NCBI GenBank assembly: GCA_002840735.1
Contig: PHBY01000001.1
Location: forward strand, 271,218 to 335,217
DNA length: 64,000 nucleotides
Source: Chloroflexi bacterium HGW-Chloroflexi-2
GTDB taxonomy: Bacteria > Chloroflexota > Anaerolineae > Anaerolineales > Anaerolineaceae
Direction of reading: 5' to 3'
The notes below the pieces were generated by a model. That model did no database searches and was not told the DNA's origin. It worked only from the letters and a program-made list of their open reading frames with translations. Made by a program: the position numbers and the translations under genes. This document shows, piece by piece, positions 29,332 through 38,389 of the stretch (its first letter is position 1; every line of letters begins with the position of its first letter).

Positions 29332-29366
29332 AAAAAAAGGTTGGAAGCAAGCAAATACCTCCAACC
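29332..29366 (-). terminator. Rho-independent terminator of the atp operon
   Basis: On the minus strand, GGTTGGAGG (29366-29358) pairs with CTTCCAACC (29347-29339), one G-T wobble, loop about 10 nt, followed by seven T residues. It lies 22 nt after the atpF stop. Confidence 0.85.
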
Positions 29367-29388
29367 GATGTTAATTAAAAATTATTTG

Positions 29389-30126
29389 TTACTGTAATGA
29401 TCTTTGTAAATTCGACAGTTGCCCAGCGACTGATCCATCAACGACACGATCACCAATTTTTACTACCAATCCACCTAAAATGGCAGGATCTACCCTGAAA
29501 CTGATGCTGGCTGTGTTGCCAATTTTACTGAGAACGTCCTGTTTAACAGTCTGTTGTTCCTCAGATGTCAATGGTAAAGCACTGGTAACTTCAGCTCCTG
29601 AACCGGAAACTGATTGATCTTCAATGACAACCACTCTTCCATTTTTCACACCACTGAAGAATTCGGCCAGGAGAGTTCTTTGACGCTTCTCATCTAAAGC
29701 TTCCCCAATCAATTTCTGGGCTGCAGCAATAGCGATTGCAGAAACGTCACCACGCATCTCACTTAATAATCTAACGCGTTCTTCTTCAACTTCGGACAAA
29801 GCATTTTCTCTTTGTTTGTCAATACCTTGTTTGGCTTCTGCCACCATTTCTTTTTGAAGAGCTTCTGCCCGCGAGGTAGTTTCCCGAATAATCTCATTGG
29901 CTTTTAACTGTGCATCGCCAATAATTTTATCTGCAGCTTTTTCTGCGGTCGCTCGCGCATCAGCGGCAATACGTGCATCTTCAAGACCCTGGGCAATTTT
30001 ATTTCTTCGATCTTCCAGCATTTTCGTCACAGGACCAAACACCCAGGCACGCAACACAACATAAACAATCGCAAAATTTATGATGTGTACCAATAAAAAT
30101 CCCAGATTTAAACCAAGCTTTTCCAA
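29389..30126 (-). CDS. atpF: ATP synthase subunit b fused to a C-terminal delta fragment
   Basis: 245 residues. Residues 1-30 form the b-subunit membrane anchor (FLLVHIINFAIVYVVLRAWV), then a long charged coiled coil (about 30-165) of the peripheral stalk. The last 65 residues (LTSEEQQTVKQDVLSKIG; VDPAILGGLVVKIGDRVVDG) are the C-terminal part of the delta/OSCP subunit that joins b to delta. The N-terminal helical domain of delta, which caps F1, is missing. Start is TTG at 30126 with AAGGAG upstream. Last gene of the F0 cluster, followed by a strong terminator; no F1 gene follows. Confidence 0.88.
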   Translation of the reverse strand: MEKLGLNLGFLLVHIINFAIVYVVLRAWVFGPVTKMLEDRRNKIAQGLEDARIAADARATAEKAADKIIGDAQLKANEIIRETTSRAEALQKEMVAEAKQGIDKQRENALSEVEEERVRLLSEMRGDVSAIAIAAAQKLIGEALDEKRQRTLLAEFFSGVKNGRVVVIEDQSVSGSGAEVTSALPLTSEEQQTVKQDVLSKIGNTASISFRVDPAILGGLVVKIGDRVVDGSVAGQLSNLQRSLQ

Positions 30127-30144
30127 TGTTCGCTCCTTTCTTGT

Positions 30145-30381
30145 CTAGAGGACGAACAACATCATGAAGGAAACAACCAGACAATAGATCGCGATTGCCT
30201 CAGCGAACGCAATACCTAAAATCATAGTCGTTAATATGTTGCCATATGCATCAGGATTGCGAGCCATACCATTCAGTGCGCCCTGGACCAATAAACCGAT
30301 ACCAATACCTGCGCCTAAGGCTCCAATCATTGATAATCCGGCACCAATAAATTTTGCAGCTTGAATTAATTCACCTTCCAT
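30145..30381 (-). CDS. atpE: ATP synthase subunit c
   Basis: 78 residues, two transmembrane helices; forms the F0 rotor ring. Loop ARNPDAYG. The ion-binding carboxylate is Glu61 (IAFAEAIAIY). The residue after it is Ala rather than Ser/Thr, and the helix-1 position that is Gln in Na+ rings is Ile28, so an H+ ring is indicated. ATG at 30381 with GGAGG 4 nt upstream is preferred over a longer frame opening at 30402. Confidence 0.95.
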   Translation of the reverse strand: MEGELIQAAKFIGAGLSMIGALGAGIGIGLLVQGALNGMARNPDAYGNILTTMILGIAFAEAIAIYCLVVSFMMLFVL

Positions 30382-30402
30382 TATTCCTCCATAAATTTGC
30401 AA

Positions 30403-31377
30403 TTAATGATCAGCGTTTTCGCCATGCCCTTGTGTGGCCTGAACCATAAAGACCATGGTTAACATACCGAACACAAACGCCTGGATTGCTCCCATAAATA
30501 ATTCGAACAAGAATATGCCAGCAGGGGCAAATATGGGCAACATGGATCCCAATAAAGCCACCAACACCGTTCCTGAAAACATTACGCCAAATAGACGGAA
30601 TGTAAATGATAATATTTTTGCAATTTCTGAAATTAATTCCAAAAAACCCACCAGAAAATCGATAAACCCCAATGCAGGTTTTTTAAATATTGTTCTAACA
30701 TTCAAAAATTTTGAAAAATAACCAATACCTTGCGTTTGCACCCCGATAACCTGAGTCATAAATACTGCGATCAGCGCGAGTGAAAGGGTGAAATTAAGGT
30801 CTGTCGATACACCACGGAAGAAGGGAGTGACGATATAACCCTCACCCTCATGGGCTTCGACAGGAAGAATGTTGTACCAATTACCACCTAAAGCCTGGGT
30901 TTCATATCCATGATCGTAATGATGGAGCACACCAATTGTCTCCATACCAGGAATAATTTTCATAAAATTGGCTACAATCACAATAATCATGATCGATGCA
31001 AACCAAGGAAAGATCTTCTTGGTATATTTCCCGGCTGAGGTCGCAGTCATGTTGTAAAGAACTTCAACCAGCATCTCCATAATTGATGTAATGCCTTTGG
31101 GAACCAAATTTCCACCCTGCAATGCTTTTTTCACCGTTAAAGCCATCAATATGATGATAATATCCAGCACCAGCAATGTCGGCAAAGTATTTACCAGATA
31201 AAAATCACCAATGACTGGAAGGGTGAACAATGGTTCTAATAAAATTCTTTCCGGAGCAACCTGAATGTGTGGTTGAATTGGAGATGCTATAAAGGTTATA
31301 GAAATCCAGGTAAGGATTAGTAAACCTAACACCCACCATCGGTATTTTCCCCACTTCCACTTACGAGTTTTTTCCAA
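30403..31377 (-). CDS. atpB: ATP synthase subunit a
   Basis: 324 residues, five to six helices; the stator channel of F0. Essential Arg261 in SFTFRLFGVMFSG, and the C-terminal helix ELFMGAIQAFVFGMLTMVFM. There is an extra N-terminal cytoplasmic/membrane stretch (WKWGKYRWWVLGLLILTWIS) and a hydrophilic His/Gly-rich loop (HHYDHGYETQALGG). The start is TTG at 31377 with AGGAGG 6 nt upstream, inside the end of atpZ (17-bp overlap), so translation is coupled. Confidence 0.95.
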   Translation of the reverse strand: MEKTRKWKWGKYRWWVLGLLILTWISITFIASPIQPHIQVAPERILLEPLFTLPVIGDFYLVNTLPTLLVLDIIIILMALTVKKALQGGNLVPKGITSIMEMLVEVLYNMTATSAGKYTKKIFPWFASIMIIVIVANFMKIIPGMETIGVLHHYDHGYETQALGGNWYNILPVEAHEGEGYIVTPFFRGVSTDLNFTLSLALIAVFMTQVIGVQTQGIGYFSKFLNVRTIFKKPALGFIDFLVGFLELISEIAKILSFTFRLFGVMFSGTVLVALLGSMLPIFAPAGIFLFELFMGAIQAFVFGMLTMVFMVQATQGHGENADH

Positions 31378-31669
31378 GTTCTACCTCCTTATGTTCGGGA
31401 TTTCCTTGCGGTTGAGATGTTTTAATCCTGGAAATTGCTACACGCACAACTATTAACATAACACCCAAAGATATGGGTATACTGACAATCATTAATCCAA
31501 TTGTGTACATTGGCTTTGTATCGAATCGATTATCTAACCACAATCCCCCAAATAATGCGCCAACTACTATTAATAAGGTTAAGCAACCTACCTGTCCAGC
31601 AACACTGGCAAGTGTCAGATTAAGAAATTTTGTTTTTGAATTATCCGTTGCAGGTTTCTCAGGTGGCAT
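31361..31669 (-). CDS. atpZ: AtpZ/AtpI-family F0 accessory protein
   Basis: 102 residues with two transmembrane hairpin helices (QVGCLTLLIVVGALFGGLWL and YTIGLMIVSIPISLGVMLIV) separated by DNRFDTKP, the AtpZ pattern. AtpI/AtpZ proteins help assemble the c ring and have been linked to Mg2+/Ca2+ uptake. No Shine-Dalgarno precedes the ATG at 31669; TATAAT ends 8 nt before it, so a leaderless mRNA is likely. First gene of atpZ-B-E-F. Confidence 0.85.
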   Translation of the reverse strand: MPPEKPATDNSKTKFLNLTLASVAGQVGCLTLLIVVGALFGGLWLDNRFDTKPMYTIGLMIVSIPISLGVMLIVVRVAISRIKTSQPQGNPEHKEVELGKNS

Positions 31670-31677
31670 ATTAGAAA

Positions 31678-31706
31678 ATTATATCAGATTCAAAAAATAG
31701 TATCAA
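31678..31706 (-). promoter_or_regulatory. Near-consensus promoter of atpZBEF
   Basis: Minus strand: TTGATA (31706-31701), 17-nt spacer, TATAAT (31683-31678), with an extended TG before the -10. The -35 overlaps the nuoN stop codon. Expected start falls on the atpZ ATG. Confidence 0.82.
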
Positions 31707-33163
31707 TGAAGCAGCATCAAATTTGTAGAAGCAACTTCCAGCCAATTCAACCAGGGAGTAAAAATCACACCCATAACAATGATCCCAATCACACAAACAG
31801 TCAATGCCAGCTTCCAACCCAAATATATGGTTTGCGATTTTGTTTCCTCGCTATCTGCAAATGTGATTCTGAGCACTGTTAGATAATAGTATAAGGCAAT
31901 GATCGAATTAATAATACCGATGATCAACAACCAGATTAAGCCTGCATCCATGGCTGCCATAAAAACAAGCACTTTACTTATAAATCCACCAAATGGTGGG
32001 ATTCCAGCCAGTGATAAAACTGCGATGAGGAATACAAGTGCAATGCCCGGAGATTGTTTCATCAAACCCTGGAAAGACGCAATCTCACTGGATTTCTTGG
32101 TTTTTTCAACAATTTGGATAACACCAAATATGGCCAGGTTGGTAAACAAATAAGCCAGCAGGTAATACATGGAAGCTTTGAAACCCATTGCAGTTCCAGA
32201 TGCCACTCCAATCAACATATAGCCAGCATGTGCAATCGATGAATATGCAAACATACGTTTGATATCCTTCTGCACCAAAGCGAGTAAATTGCCAACAAAC
32301 ATGGATGCGGTAGCCATCAGTGCTAATAACAATGTCCAGCTTTGTGGTTCTGGTGAGAAAATTGAAACCATGAACCTCATAATAACAACAAAACCTATTG
32401 CTTTTGATGCGGTGGAAAGATAACCAGCAATCGGTGTCGGTGCCCCCTGATATGCATCTGGTGCCCAAAAGTGAAATGGAAATCCGGAAATTTTTGTCCC
32501 AAATCCCACAACTGTTAATAACAAAATGAATATCAACAACCCTGTAGAAATTTTTCCAGCTTCAATCGCTGCCAGGATTTCAGGGAAATGTGTACTGCCG
32601 GTGAAGCCGTACAAAAGACTGAATCCATACAATAATACAGCTGATGTGAAAGCGCCAAATAGGAAATATTTCAAACCACTTTCAATTGAAAAATTATTTT
32701 TCGTAAGAAATCCGACCAGAACATAAAGGGGAATCGCAGTCGTTTCAATCGCCAGGTAGAGCAAAATAATATTAGATGAGGCTGCCATCACACTCATACC
32801 GATCACGCTCAATAACAACATGGCAAAGTATTCGCCTTTGTCATTTACTTCCTGATGATACATGGAGAATAAAGTCGTGATCGCTGCACCCACCATCACA
32901 ATTAATTGGAATGTAAAACTGGCTGCATCCACCCGAATCATCCCACCCCATGCAAAACGGGTGGTATTTCCTGGAGATAAGAATAAAAGAGTAACCAGAA
33001 TAATAATTAACAGACCCAAAAACGTGATCCAACTTAATGTGTTTCCATTAACATGTTTTTTTCTAAAAACATCAACGATCATCACGATGGCAATCAATCC
33101 AAGTAAAAGGATATCTGGCAAAATGGCTATCAAATCAAAATTAGTGATCATATTCGACCCCAT
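31703..33163 (-). CDS. nuoN: NADH-quinone oxidoreductase subunit N
   Basis: 486 residues, about 14 helices; antiporter-like proton-pumping subunit of complex I nearest the hub. Conserved key residues appear in LYLAIETTAIPLYVLVGF (Glu in helix 5) and GLKYFLFGAFTSAVLLYGFS (Lys in helix 7), and FPFHFWAPDAYQGAPTPIAG is the N-subunit discontinuous-helix signature. ATG immediately follows the upstream nuoM stop (TAAATG) with GGGAGG upstream. Confidence 0.95.
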   Translation of the reverse strand: MGSNMITNFDLIAILPDILLLGLIAIVMIVDVFRKKHVNGNTLSWITFLGLLIIILVTLLFLSPGNTTRFAWGGMIRVDAASFTFQLIVMVGAAITTLFSMYHQEVNDKGEYFAMLLLSVIGMSVMAASSNIILLYLAIETTAIPLYVLVGFLTKNNFSIESGLKYFLFGAFTSAVLLYGFSLLYGFTGSTHFPEILAAIEAGKISTGLLIFILLLTVVGFGTKISGFPFHFWAPDAYQGAPTPIAGYLSTASKAIGFVVIMRFMVSIFSPEPQSWTLLLALMATASMFVGNLLALVQKDIKRMFAYSSIAHAGYMLIGVASGTAMGFKASMYYLLAYLFTNLAIFGVIQIVEKTKKSSEIASFQGLMKQSPGIALVFLIAVLSLAGIPPFGGFISKVLVFMAAMDAGLIWLLIIGIINSIIALYYYLTVLRITFADSEETKSQTIYLGWKLALTVCVIGIIVMGVIFTPWLNWLEVASTNLMLLH

Positions 33164-34636
33164 TTATGCACCTCCCAGAATTGCCAGAATATGATTTACG
33201 CCAGTCTCTATCAGCGGTACCATCAGACTGGGTACCAATCCGATAACGATCATAAACAAGCTGAGCAATCCAATAACGATTTTATCTTTGACAGTGATAT
33301 CCTTTACTTTGCCTTCGAATTCTTTTGGTAGATCTCCAAAGAAAACCTTGCGTACAACCAGCAAAATATAGGCGGCGGTCACAACGATGGAAATCACAGA
33401 TATGATCGCCACAATCGGTGCTACCTGCCAAACACCCATATAAATGGGTATTTCTGCAATAAAACCGGAAAGACCCGGCATACCCATCGATACCAGACCA
33501 CCAACGATAAATCCAACCATCGCCCATGGCATTACTTTATATAAACCACCCAATGATGCGATATCACGGGTATGTGTTCGATCATATACCATACCAACAA
33601 TAGAAAAGAAGAGAGCTGTCATGACACCATGCGAGAACATTTGTAATCCAGCGCCTAATAATCCATTGTAATTTAAGGATGCAAATCCAATTAACACCAA
33701 CCCCATATGTGACACCGATGAAAAACCAATCACATATTTAAAATCTTTTTGAATCATGGCGATAAAAGCGCCGTACACCACATTGATCGTCGCCAAAACC
33801 ATTATCCAGGTAGCCCAATGCCTGGCGCCTTCAGGCAATAACATGATCCCTACTCGTAGTGCTGCAAAAACGCCAACTTTCATCTCGACACCTGCCAATA
33901 ACATTGAAATCGCTGTTGGGGCTGCCACATGACCATCCGGTGCCCAGGAGTGAAATGGGAAGATACCTCCTAATATTGCAAATCCAAGGAAGACAAATGG
34001 GAACCAAATTCTTTGCATCTCTACGGAGAAACCGGCGTTTTCAAGCAACAAAAGATCGAATGTCTTCTCAGGTGAAGCCTGGTAAATAGCCAATGCGCCA
34101 ATCAAAGCCAGGACAGAACCAATAAATAAGTATAGTGTAAGCTTCATACCGCCATAATTACGGGTTTTGGGGTATCCCCATATCACAATCATCAAGTACT
34201 TCGGAAAAACTGCTAATTCGAGGAAAAAGAAGAGCAAGAATAAATCCAGTGAGGAAAAAACACCTAAAACACTGGTAGCTAAAAACATAAGATAGGAGAA
34301 GAATTCGTTTGGACGGTTATCAATATTCCATGAAACCATCACACCCGAAAAAACAACCAGTCCTGTCATCACCAGCATAGCAACACCAATACCATCTACA
34401 CCCAGATGGTAGGATATTCCCAATTGGGGTAACCACGGGAGGTACTCTGTGAATTGATAGCCTGCTTTCTCGATACTATAACTCGCCCAGATAAGGAGGG
34501 TTAATAAAAGCACAAGACTGGAAGCTGCCAGTGCTATCGGCCTGATCCAACCGGGTTTCTGACGCCCAAATAAAAGGATGATCAGTCCGGCGATTAGTGG
34601 TATAAAAATGGTTACACTCAGGATAGGAAAATCCAT
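33164..34636 (-). CDS. nuoM: NADH-quinone oxidoreductase subunit M, second copy
   Basis: 490 residues, about 14 helices. Antiporter-like subunit with LFLLFFFLELAVFPKYLMIV (helix-5 Glu), YGGMKLTLYLFIGSVLALIG (helix-7 Lys) and PFHSWAPDGHVAAPTAISML. It is clearly different from the other NuoM directly upstream (12-nt gap), so the pair is an old duplication. Ribosome site GAGGTG. See the '2M' complex I finding. Confidence 0.92.
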   Translation of the reverse strand: MDFPILSVTIFIPLIAGLIILLFGRQKPGWIRPIALAASSLVLLLTLLIWASYSIEKAGYQFTEYLPWLPQLGISYHLGVDGIGVAMLVMTGLVVFSGVMVSWNIDNRPNEFFSYLMFLATSVLGVFSSLDLFLLFFFLELAVFPKYLMIVIWGYPKTRNYGGMKLTLYLFIGSVLALIGALAIYQASPEKTFDLLLLENAGFSVEMQRIWFPFVFLGFAILGGIFPFHSWAPDGHVAAPTAISMLLAGVEMKVGVFAALRVGIMLLPEGARHWATWIMVLATINVVYGAFIAMIQKDFKYVIGFSSVSHMGLVLIGFASLNYNGLLGAGLQMFSHGVMTALFFSIVGMVYDRTHTRDIASLGGLYKVMPWAMVGFIVGGLVSMGMPGLSGFIAEIPIYMGVWQVAPIVAIISVISIVVTAAYILLVVRKVFFGDLPKEFEGKVKDITVKDKIVIGLLSLFMIVIGLVPSLMVPLIETGVNHILAILGGA

Positions 34637-34648
34637 TCCATCACCTCT

Positions 34649-36184
34649 TTAGAAGAAAAAATTTACTGCATGATTGATTAAATTCAATAATGATGCTGGC
34701 CAGATTCCAATCCAGAGCATCAAAACCATCAATGGAGCGATCACCCAAACTTCCCGAGTACTGATTTCCGGGATCGCCAACCAACGATCATTTCTTGGAC
34801 CGTGTAAGACACCGGCAATAGCCTTCAGAATATAGACGCCTGTAAAGAACAAACCGATCATGGATAAAGCTGTGGCAAGCGGGAAAATTCCCCAGGCACC
34901 TCGCACCACAAGGAACTCAGAGACAAAACCATTCAATCCTGGTAAGCCCAAAGCTGCCATTGCTGTAAACACAAAAATGGCTCCATATTTGGGTAGAATT
35001 GGCCACAAACCACCCAATTCATCTAACTGACGGGTGTGGGTGCGATCATATATGACACCTACCAGGAAAAACATTCCTGCAGATGTTAATCCATGGTTGA
35101 ACATTTGAAGAATGGATCCGTTTAACGCGATCGTGCCGCTTTCAATAACCCCGTTGTCTGTTGATTGCCAGGCAAAGGCAGCTGCAGCAATCCCTAAGAC
35201 AACAAAACCCATATGATTGATGGATGAGTAAGCCACCAACCGTTTCAAATCTTTTTGCGCAAAAGCTGCCAGAGCTCCAAAGATGATGGCTGCTGTGGCT
35301 AAAACTGCCAATGCTCCAGCATAACGATTCGCTTCGACCGGGAAAAATGGAATAACCAGTCGAATAAACCCATAAGCGCCTAATTTTAATAGAACACCAG
35401 CCAGGATCATTGATCCAGCCGTGGGTGCTTCAGTATGGGCATCCGGTAACCAGGTATGCACTGGCCAGATCGGCACTTTGATGGCGAATGCCAACACGAA
35501 AGCCCAAAAGGCGATTGTCTTAACTGAAGTTAATGAAAGCCCTAACGGTATTGCATGTTGGAAATTTTCTTCGGTTAACGTTGGCCATAATTGGTATATT
35601 TTTACCAGATCGAAACTTCCTGTTGTGATACCAACAATTTGTATCGAGAGTAGCAATCCCAGGGACCCTGCCATGGTAACCAGGATAAATTTGAGAGCAG
35701 CATAATTGCGTTTTGCCCCCCCCCATTGGTTGATTAGAAAATACATGGGGATTAAACCAATTTCCCAAAATAAGAAAAACACCAATAAATCTAAGGAAAT
35801 AAATACACCCAGAACCCCTGTTTCCAGGAATAAAAACAGTGCCATATAAGCTTTGACCTGATCCTTGATTCCATAGGAAGCCAGGATGGCTAATGGAGTC
35901 AGTATTGTTGTCAGGAGAACCATTGGTAACGAAATGCCATCCACACCAAAGTGGAAAGATGATCCGATAGCAGAAAACCAGGGTAAAAATGTCTCAAATT
36001 GAAAACCAGGTTGGGTTTTGTCAAACTGGAACCATAAAAGAATCGATAACAAGAACGGAATTAAGGAACTTCCAAAAGCGACCCATCTAATCGTGTTTTT
36101 GTTGCTTGTTGGTAAAATAACAACCAGAATAGCTGCCAGGGTTGGAAGTAAAAGAATGTAAAAAAGTAGATTATTTTCCATCAT
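34649..36184 (-). CDS. nuoM: NADH-quinone oxidoreductase subunit M, first copy
   Basis: About 511 residues from MMENNLLFYILLLPTLAAIL. Key segments: LLVFFLFWEIGLIPMYFLIN (helix-5 Glu), AALKFILVTMAGSLGLLLSI (helix-7 Lys) and VPIWPVHTWLPDAHTEAPTA, the classic M signature. The ATG pair at 36184/36181 follows AAGGA; the second has the better spacing. Lies between nuoL and the second nuoM. A run of eight C on the plus strand near 35717 falls inside the gene but keeps the frame. Confidence 0.94.
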   Translation of the reverse strand: MMENNLLFYILLLPTLAAILVVILPTSNKNTIRWVAFGSSLIPFLLSILLWFQFDKTQPGFQFETFLPWFSAIGSSFHFGVDGISLPMVLLTTILTPLAILASYGIKDQVKAYMALFLFLETGVLGVFISLDLLVFFLFWEIGLIPMYFLINQWGGAKRNYAALKFILVTMAGSLGLLLSIQIVGITTGSFDLVKIYQLWPTLTEENFQHAIPLGLSLTSVKTIAFWAFVLAFAIKVPIWPVHTWLPDAHTEAPTAGSMILAGVLLKLGAYGFIRLVIPFFPVEANRYAGALAVLATAAIIFGALAAFAQKDLKRLVAYSSINHMGFVVLGIAAAAFAWQSTDNGVIESGTIALNGSILQMFNHGLTSAGMFFLVGVIYDRTHTRQLDELGGLWPILPKYGAIFVFTAMAALGLPGLNGFVSEFLVVRGAWGIFPLATALSMIGLFFTGVYILKAIAGVLHGPRNDRWLAIPEISTREVWVIAPLMVLMLWIGIWPASLLNLINHAVNFFF

Positions 36185-36202
36185 ATTTTCCTTAATCAAT
36201 CC

Positions 36203-38377
36203 CTAAAACAATATCCAATAGAAGATAAAACCACCCAGTAATGAAAATGCGAGCGCAAGTATCATATAGTCCTGAATCCGGCCAGATTGTGTGACTTTGA
36301 GATTGGTTCCGATTTTCCTTGTCCAGGACGCGATGTTGTCACCACCGCGATTGATCACCGGTAAATCGAACCAATATCTGAATTTATCACCCAACCAGAT
36401 GCTTATGCTTCCTATTCCATGCAGGAAGCCATCAAAAATCTTTTGATCAAAGAATTGATAGACAATTTTTTCCGATACCCATTGGGCGGGCTTAATGAAT
36501 ACCAATTGATAGAACTCATCAATATAATATTTGTTTGCCAATACTTTATAGAATCCGGAGAGTGACCACTCCAATGGATCTTTATCGGTTTCTTTGATCC
36601 TGCGGTAAAGGAGTCCACCCAGGAATAAACCGCCCAGGCTAACAACCAGGGAGGTGATCAATGGGATAGAGCTATGATGTTCAACCACAGCATGTTCTCC
36701 ATGCAGCATGGTCCCTAAAAATGTCTCGAGCCAGTTAGGAACCAGACCTCCAATGACAGGGAAGTATTCTGGTATACCCACCCACCCGATTGTGATGGCA
36801 AAAAATGATAATACGACCAATGGAACTGTCATAGTACTGGGTGTCTCGTGCGCATGTTTTGCAGCTTCAGTACGTGCTTCACCTAGGAATACAAGCGAAA
36901 TCTGCCGCATTATATAAAAAGCCGTAATAAACGCGGATATTGCCAACACCCAAAATACAATACTGAAGCCCCCATTGAAAGCTCCGGAAAGGATTTCATC
37001 TTTGGACCAAAAGCCTGCTGTTATAAATGGAAAACCTGCCAGGGCGAACCCTCCAATAACAAAGGTTGCAAAGGTTTTCGGCATTTTTTTATAAAGTCCG
37101 CCCATGTTATACATATCCTGAGGATCAATGTGTTCCTGTGTATGTAATATCCCATGCTCCATGCCGTGGATAATCGATCCTGATCCGAGGAATAACAAGG
37201 CTTTAAAGATGGCGTGGGTTACCAGATGAAAAGCTGCGGCAACATAAGCGCCAACGCCTAAAGCGGCAATCATGAATCCCAATTGAGAGATGGTGGAATA
37301 GGCAAGCACTCTTTTCACATCTCTTTGGGCAACCGCAATTGTCGCAGAGAATAATGCAGTAAATGAACCAATCACGGCCATCACCAGCATGGGTGTGGTG
37401 AGTGCTGCTCCTCCATCCCAACCTGCTGACAGCACCGGGAAGAACCGTAACGCCAGATAAACACCGGCTGAAACCATCGTGGCGGCATGAATCATTGCTG
37501 AAACCGGGGTTGGGCCTTCCATTGCATCCGGCAACCAAACATGCAATGGGAATTGGGAGCTCTTGCCAACTACACCCATAAATATGAGCAATCCGATCAG
37601 CCCAGCCCAGGACAAACCGAGAACTGGCGACATGGATGTGGCGAGATAGTGAATAACATCCTCAGAAAAAATTACTTCGTATTGAAGACTGCCTGTAATG
37701 GTGTAAAGAGCTGCCAGACCAATCAACATAAAAACATCGCCAATACGGGTAGTTAGAAAGGCTTTTTGAGCGGCAGCTTTTGCGGATGGTTTGGCATACC
37801 AGAAACCGATCAACAGGTAAGAGCATAAACCCATAATTTCCCAACCAATATACAGGGTCAGTAAATTGTTGCTAACCACCAGCAAATACATGGCAAACGC
37901 GAATAATCCAAAGAAACCGAAAAACCTGGCATACATCGGCTCGATCGAAGGAACATGCTGATGTTTTCCTTCTTGATCGATGATTTCCGCTCCATGTGGT
38001 GGCAGTCCAGGTCGATCATGATCCCCTTCAGGTTGACCAAAATTATGATATCCAACACTGTAGATAAAGATCATTAGAATGGTCCAGGAGACGAAGAACA
38101 AAGTGATTGTTGTAAGGGGGTCGACCTGCACACCAATTTTCAACCATGTTTCACCAGTTGGTAACCAGGAAATTGAACTGGTAAGCCCCTCTTCAATGAC
38201 CTCCTGATTCGTTACTGCAAAAACAAAAATGATCATACTGAGCAACCAGGAGATGGCAGCTGAACCGATGGCCAATGAATGGCTCAGGCGATTGTTTTTA
38301 TAGGTTACCAAAAAAATGATAAAGAAAGCCAGAAGTGGTGCTAATGGGATCAACCAGGTGATGAGTTCATAATTCAT
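36203..38377 (-). CDS. nuoL: NADH-quinone oxidoreductase subunit L, enlarged
   Basis: 724 residues, versus about 610-ish for typical NuoL. Antiporter fold with LLTLYIGWEIMGLCSYLLIG, AFLTTRIGDVFMLIG and FPLHVWLPDAMEGPTPVSAM. Two expansions are visible. A His/Pro-rich loop at residues 114-146 (GDHDRPGLPPHGAE, then GKHQHVPS) follows helix 3. The region from DEFY (620-623) to SGRIQDY (698 on) spans 74 residues, about 30 more than I recall for the Thermus protein; this is the lateral amphipathic helix that clamps the antiporter subunits. ATG with GGAGG; 12 nt after nuoK. Confidence 0.95.
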   Translation of the reverse strand: MNYELITWLIPLAPLLAFFIIFLVTYKNNRLSHSLAIGSAAISWLLSMIIFVFAVTNQEVIEEGLTSSISWLPTGETWLKIGVQVDPLTTITLFFVSWTILMIFIYSVGYHNFGQPEGDHDRPGLPPHGAEIIDQEGKHQHVPSIEPMYARFFGFFGLFAFAMYLLVVSNNLLTLYIGWEIMGLCSYLLIGFWYAKPSAKAAAQKAFLTTRIGDVFMLIGLAALYTITGSLQYEVIFSEDVIHYLATSMSPVLGLSWAGLIGLLIFMGVVGKSSQFPLHVWLPDAMEGPTPVSAMIHAATMVSAGVYLALRFFPVLSAGWDGGAALTTPMLVMAVIGSFTALFSATIAVAQRDVKRVLAYSTISQLGFMIAALGVGAYVAAAFHLVTHAIFKALLFLGSGSIIHGMEHGILHTQEHIDPQDMYNMGGLYKKMPKTFATFVIGGFALAGFPFITAGFWSKDEILSGAFNGGFSIVFWVLAISAFITAFYIMRQISLVFLGEARTEAAKHAHETPSTMTVPLVVLSFFAITIGWVGIPEYFPVIGGLVPNWLETFLGTMLHGEHAVVEHHSSIPLITSLVVSLGGLFLGGLLYRRIKETDKDPLEWSLSGFYKVLANKYYIDEFYQLVFIKPAQWVSEKIVYQFFDQKIFDGFLHGIGSISIWLGDKFRYWFDLPVINRGGDNIASWTRKIGTNLKVTQSGRIQDYMILALAFSLLGGFIFYWILF

Positions 38378-38389
38378 TGATATCCTCCA

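Noticed and set aside
35714..35724. Frameshift at the C8 run inside the first nuoM copy
   Set aside because: The reading frame and conserved NuoM motifs continue unbroken on both sides.
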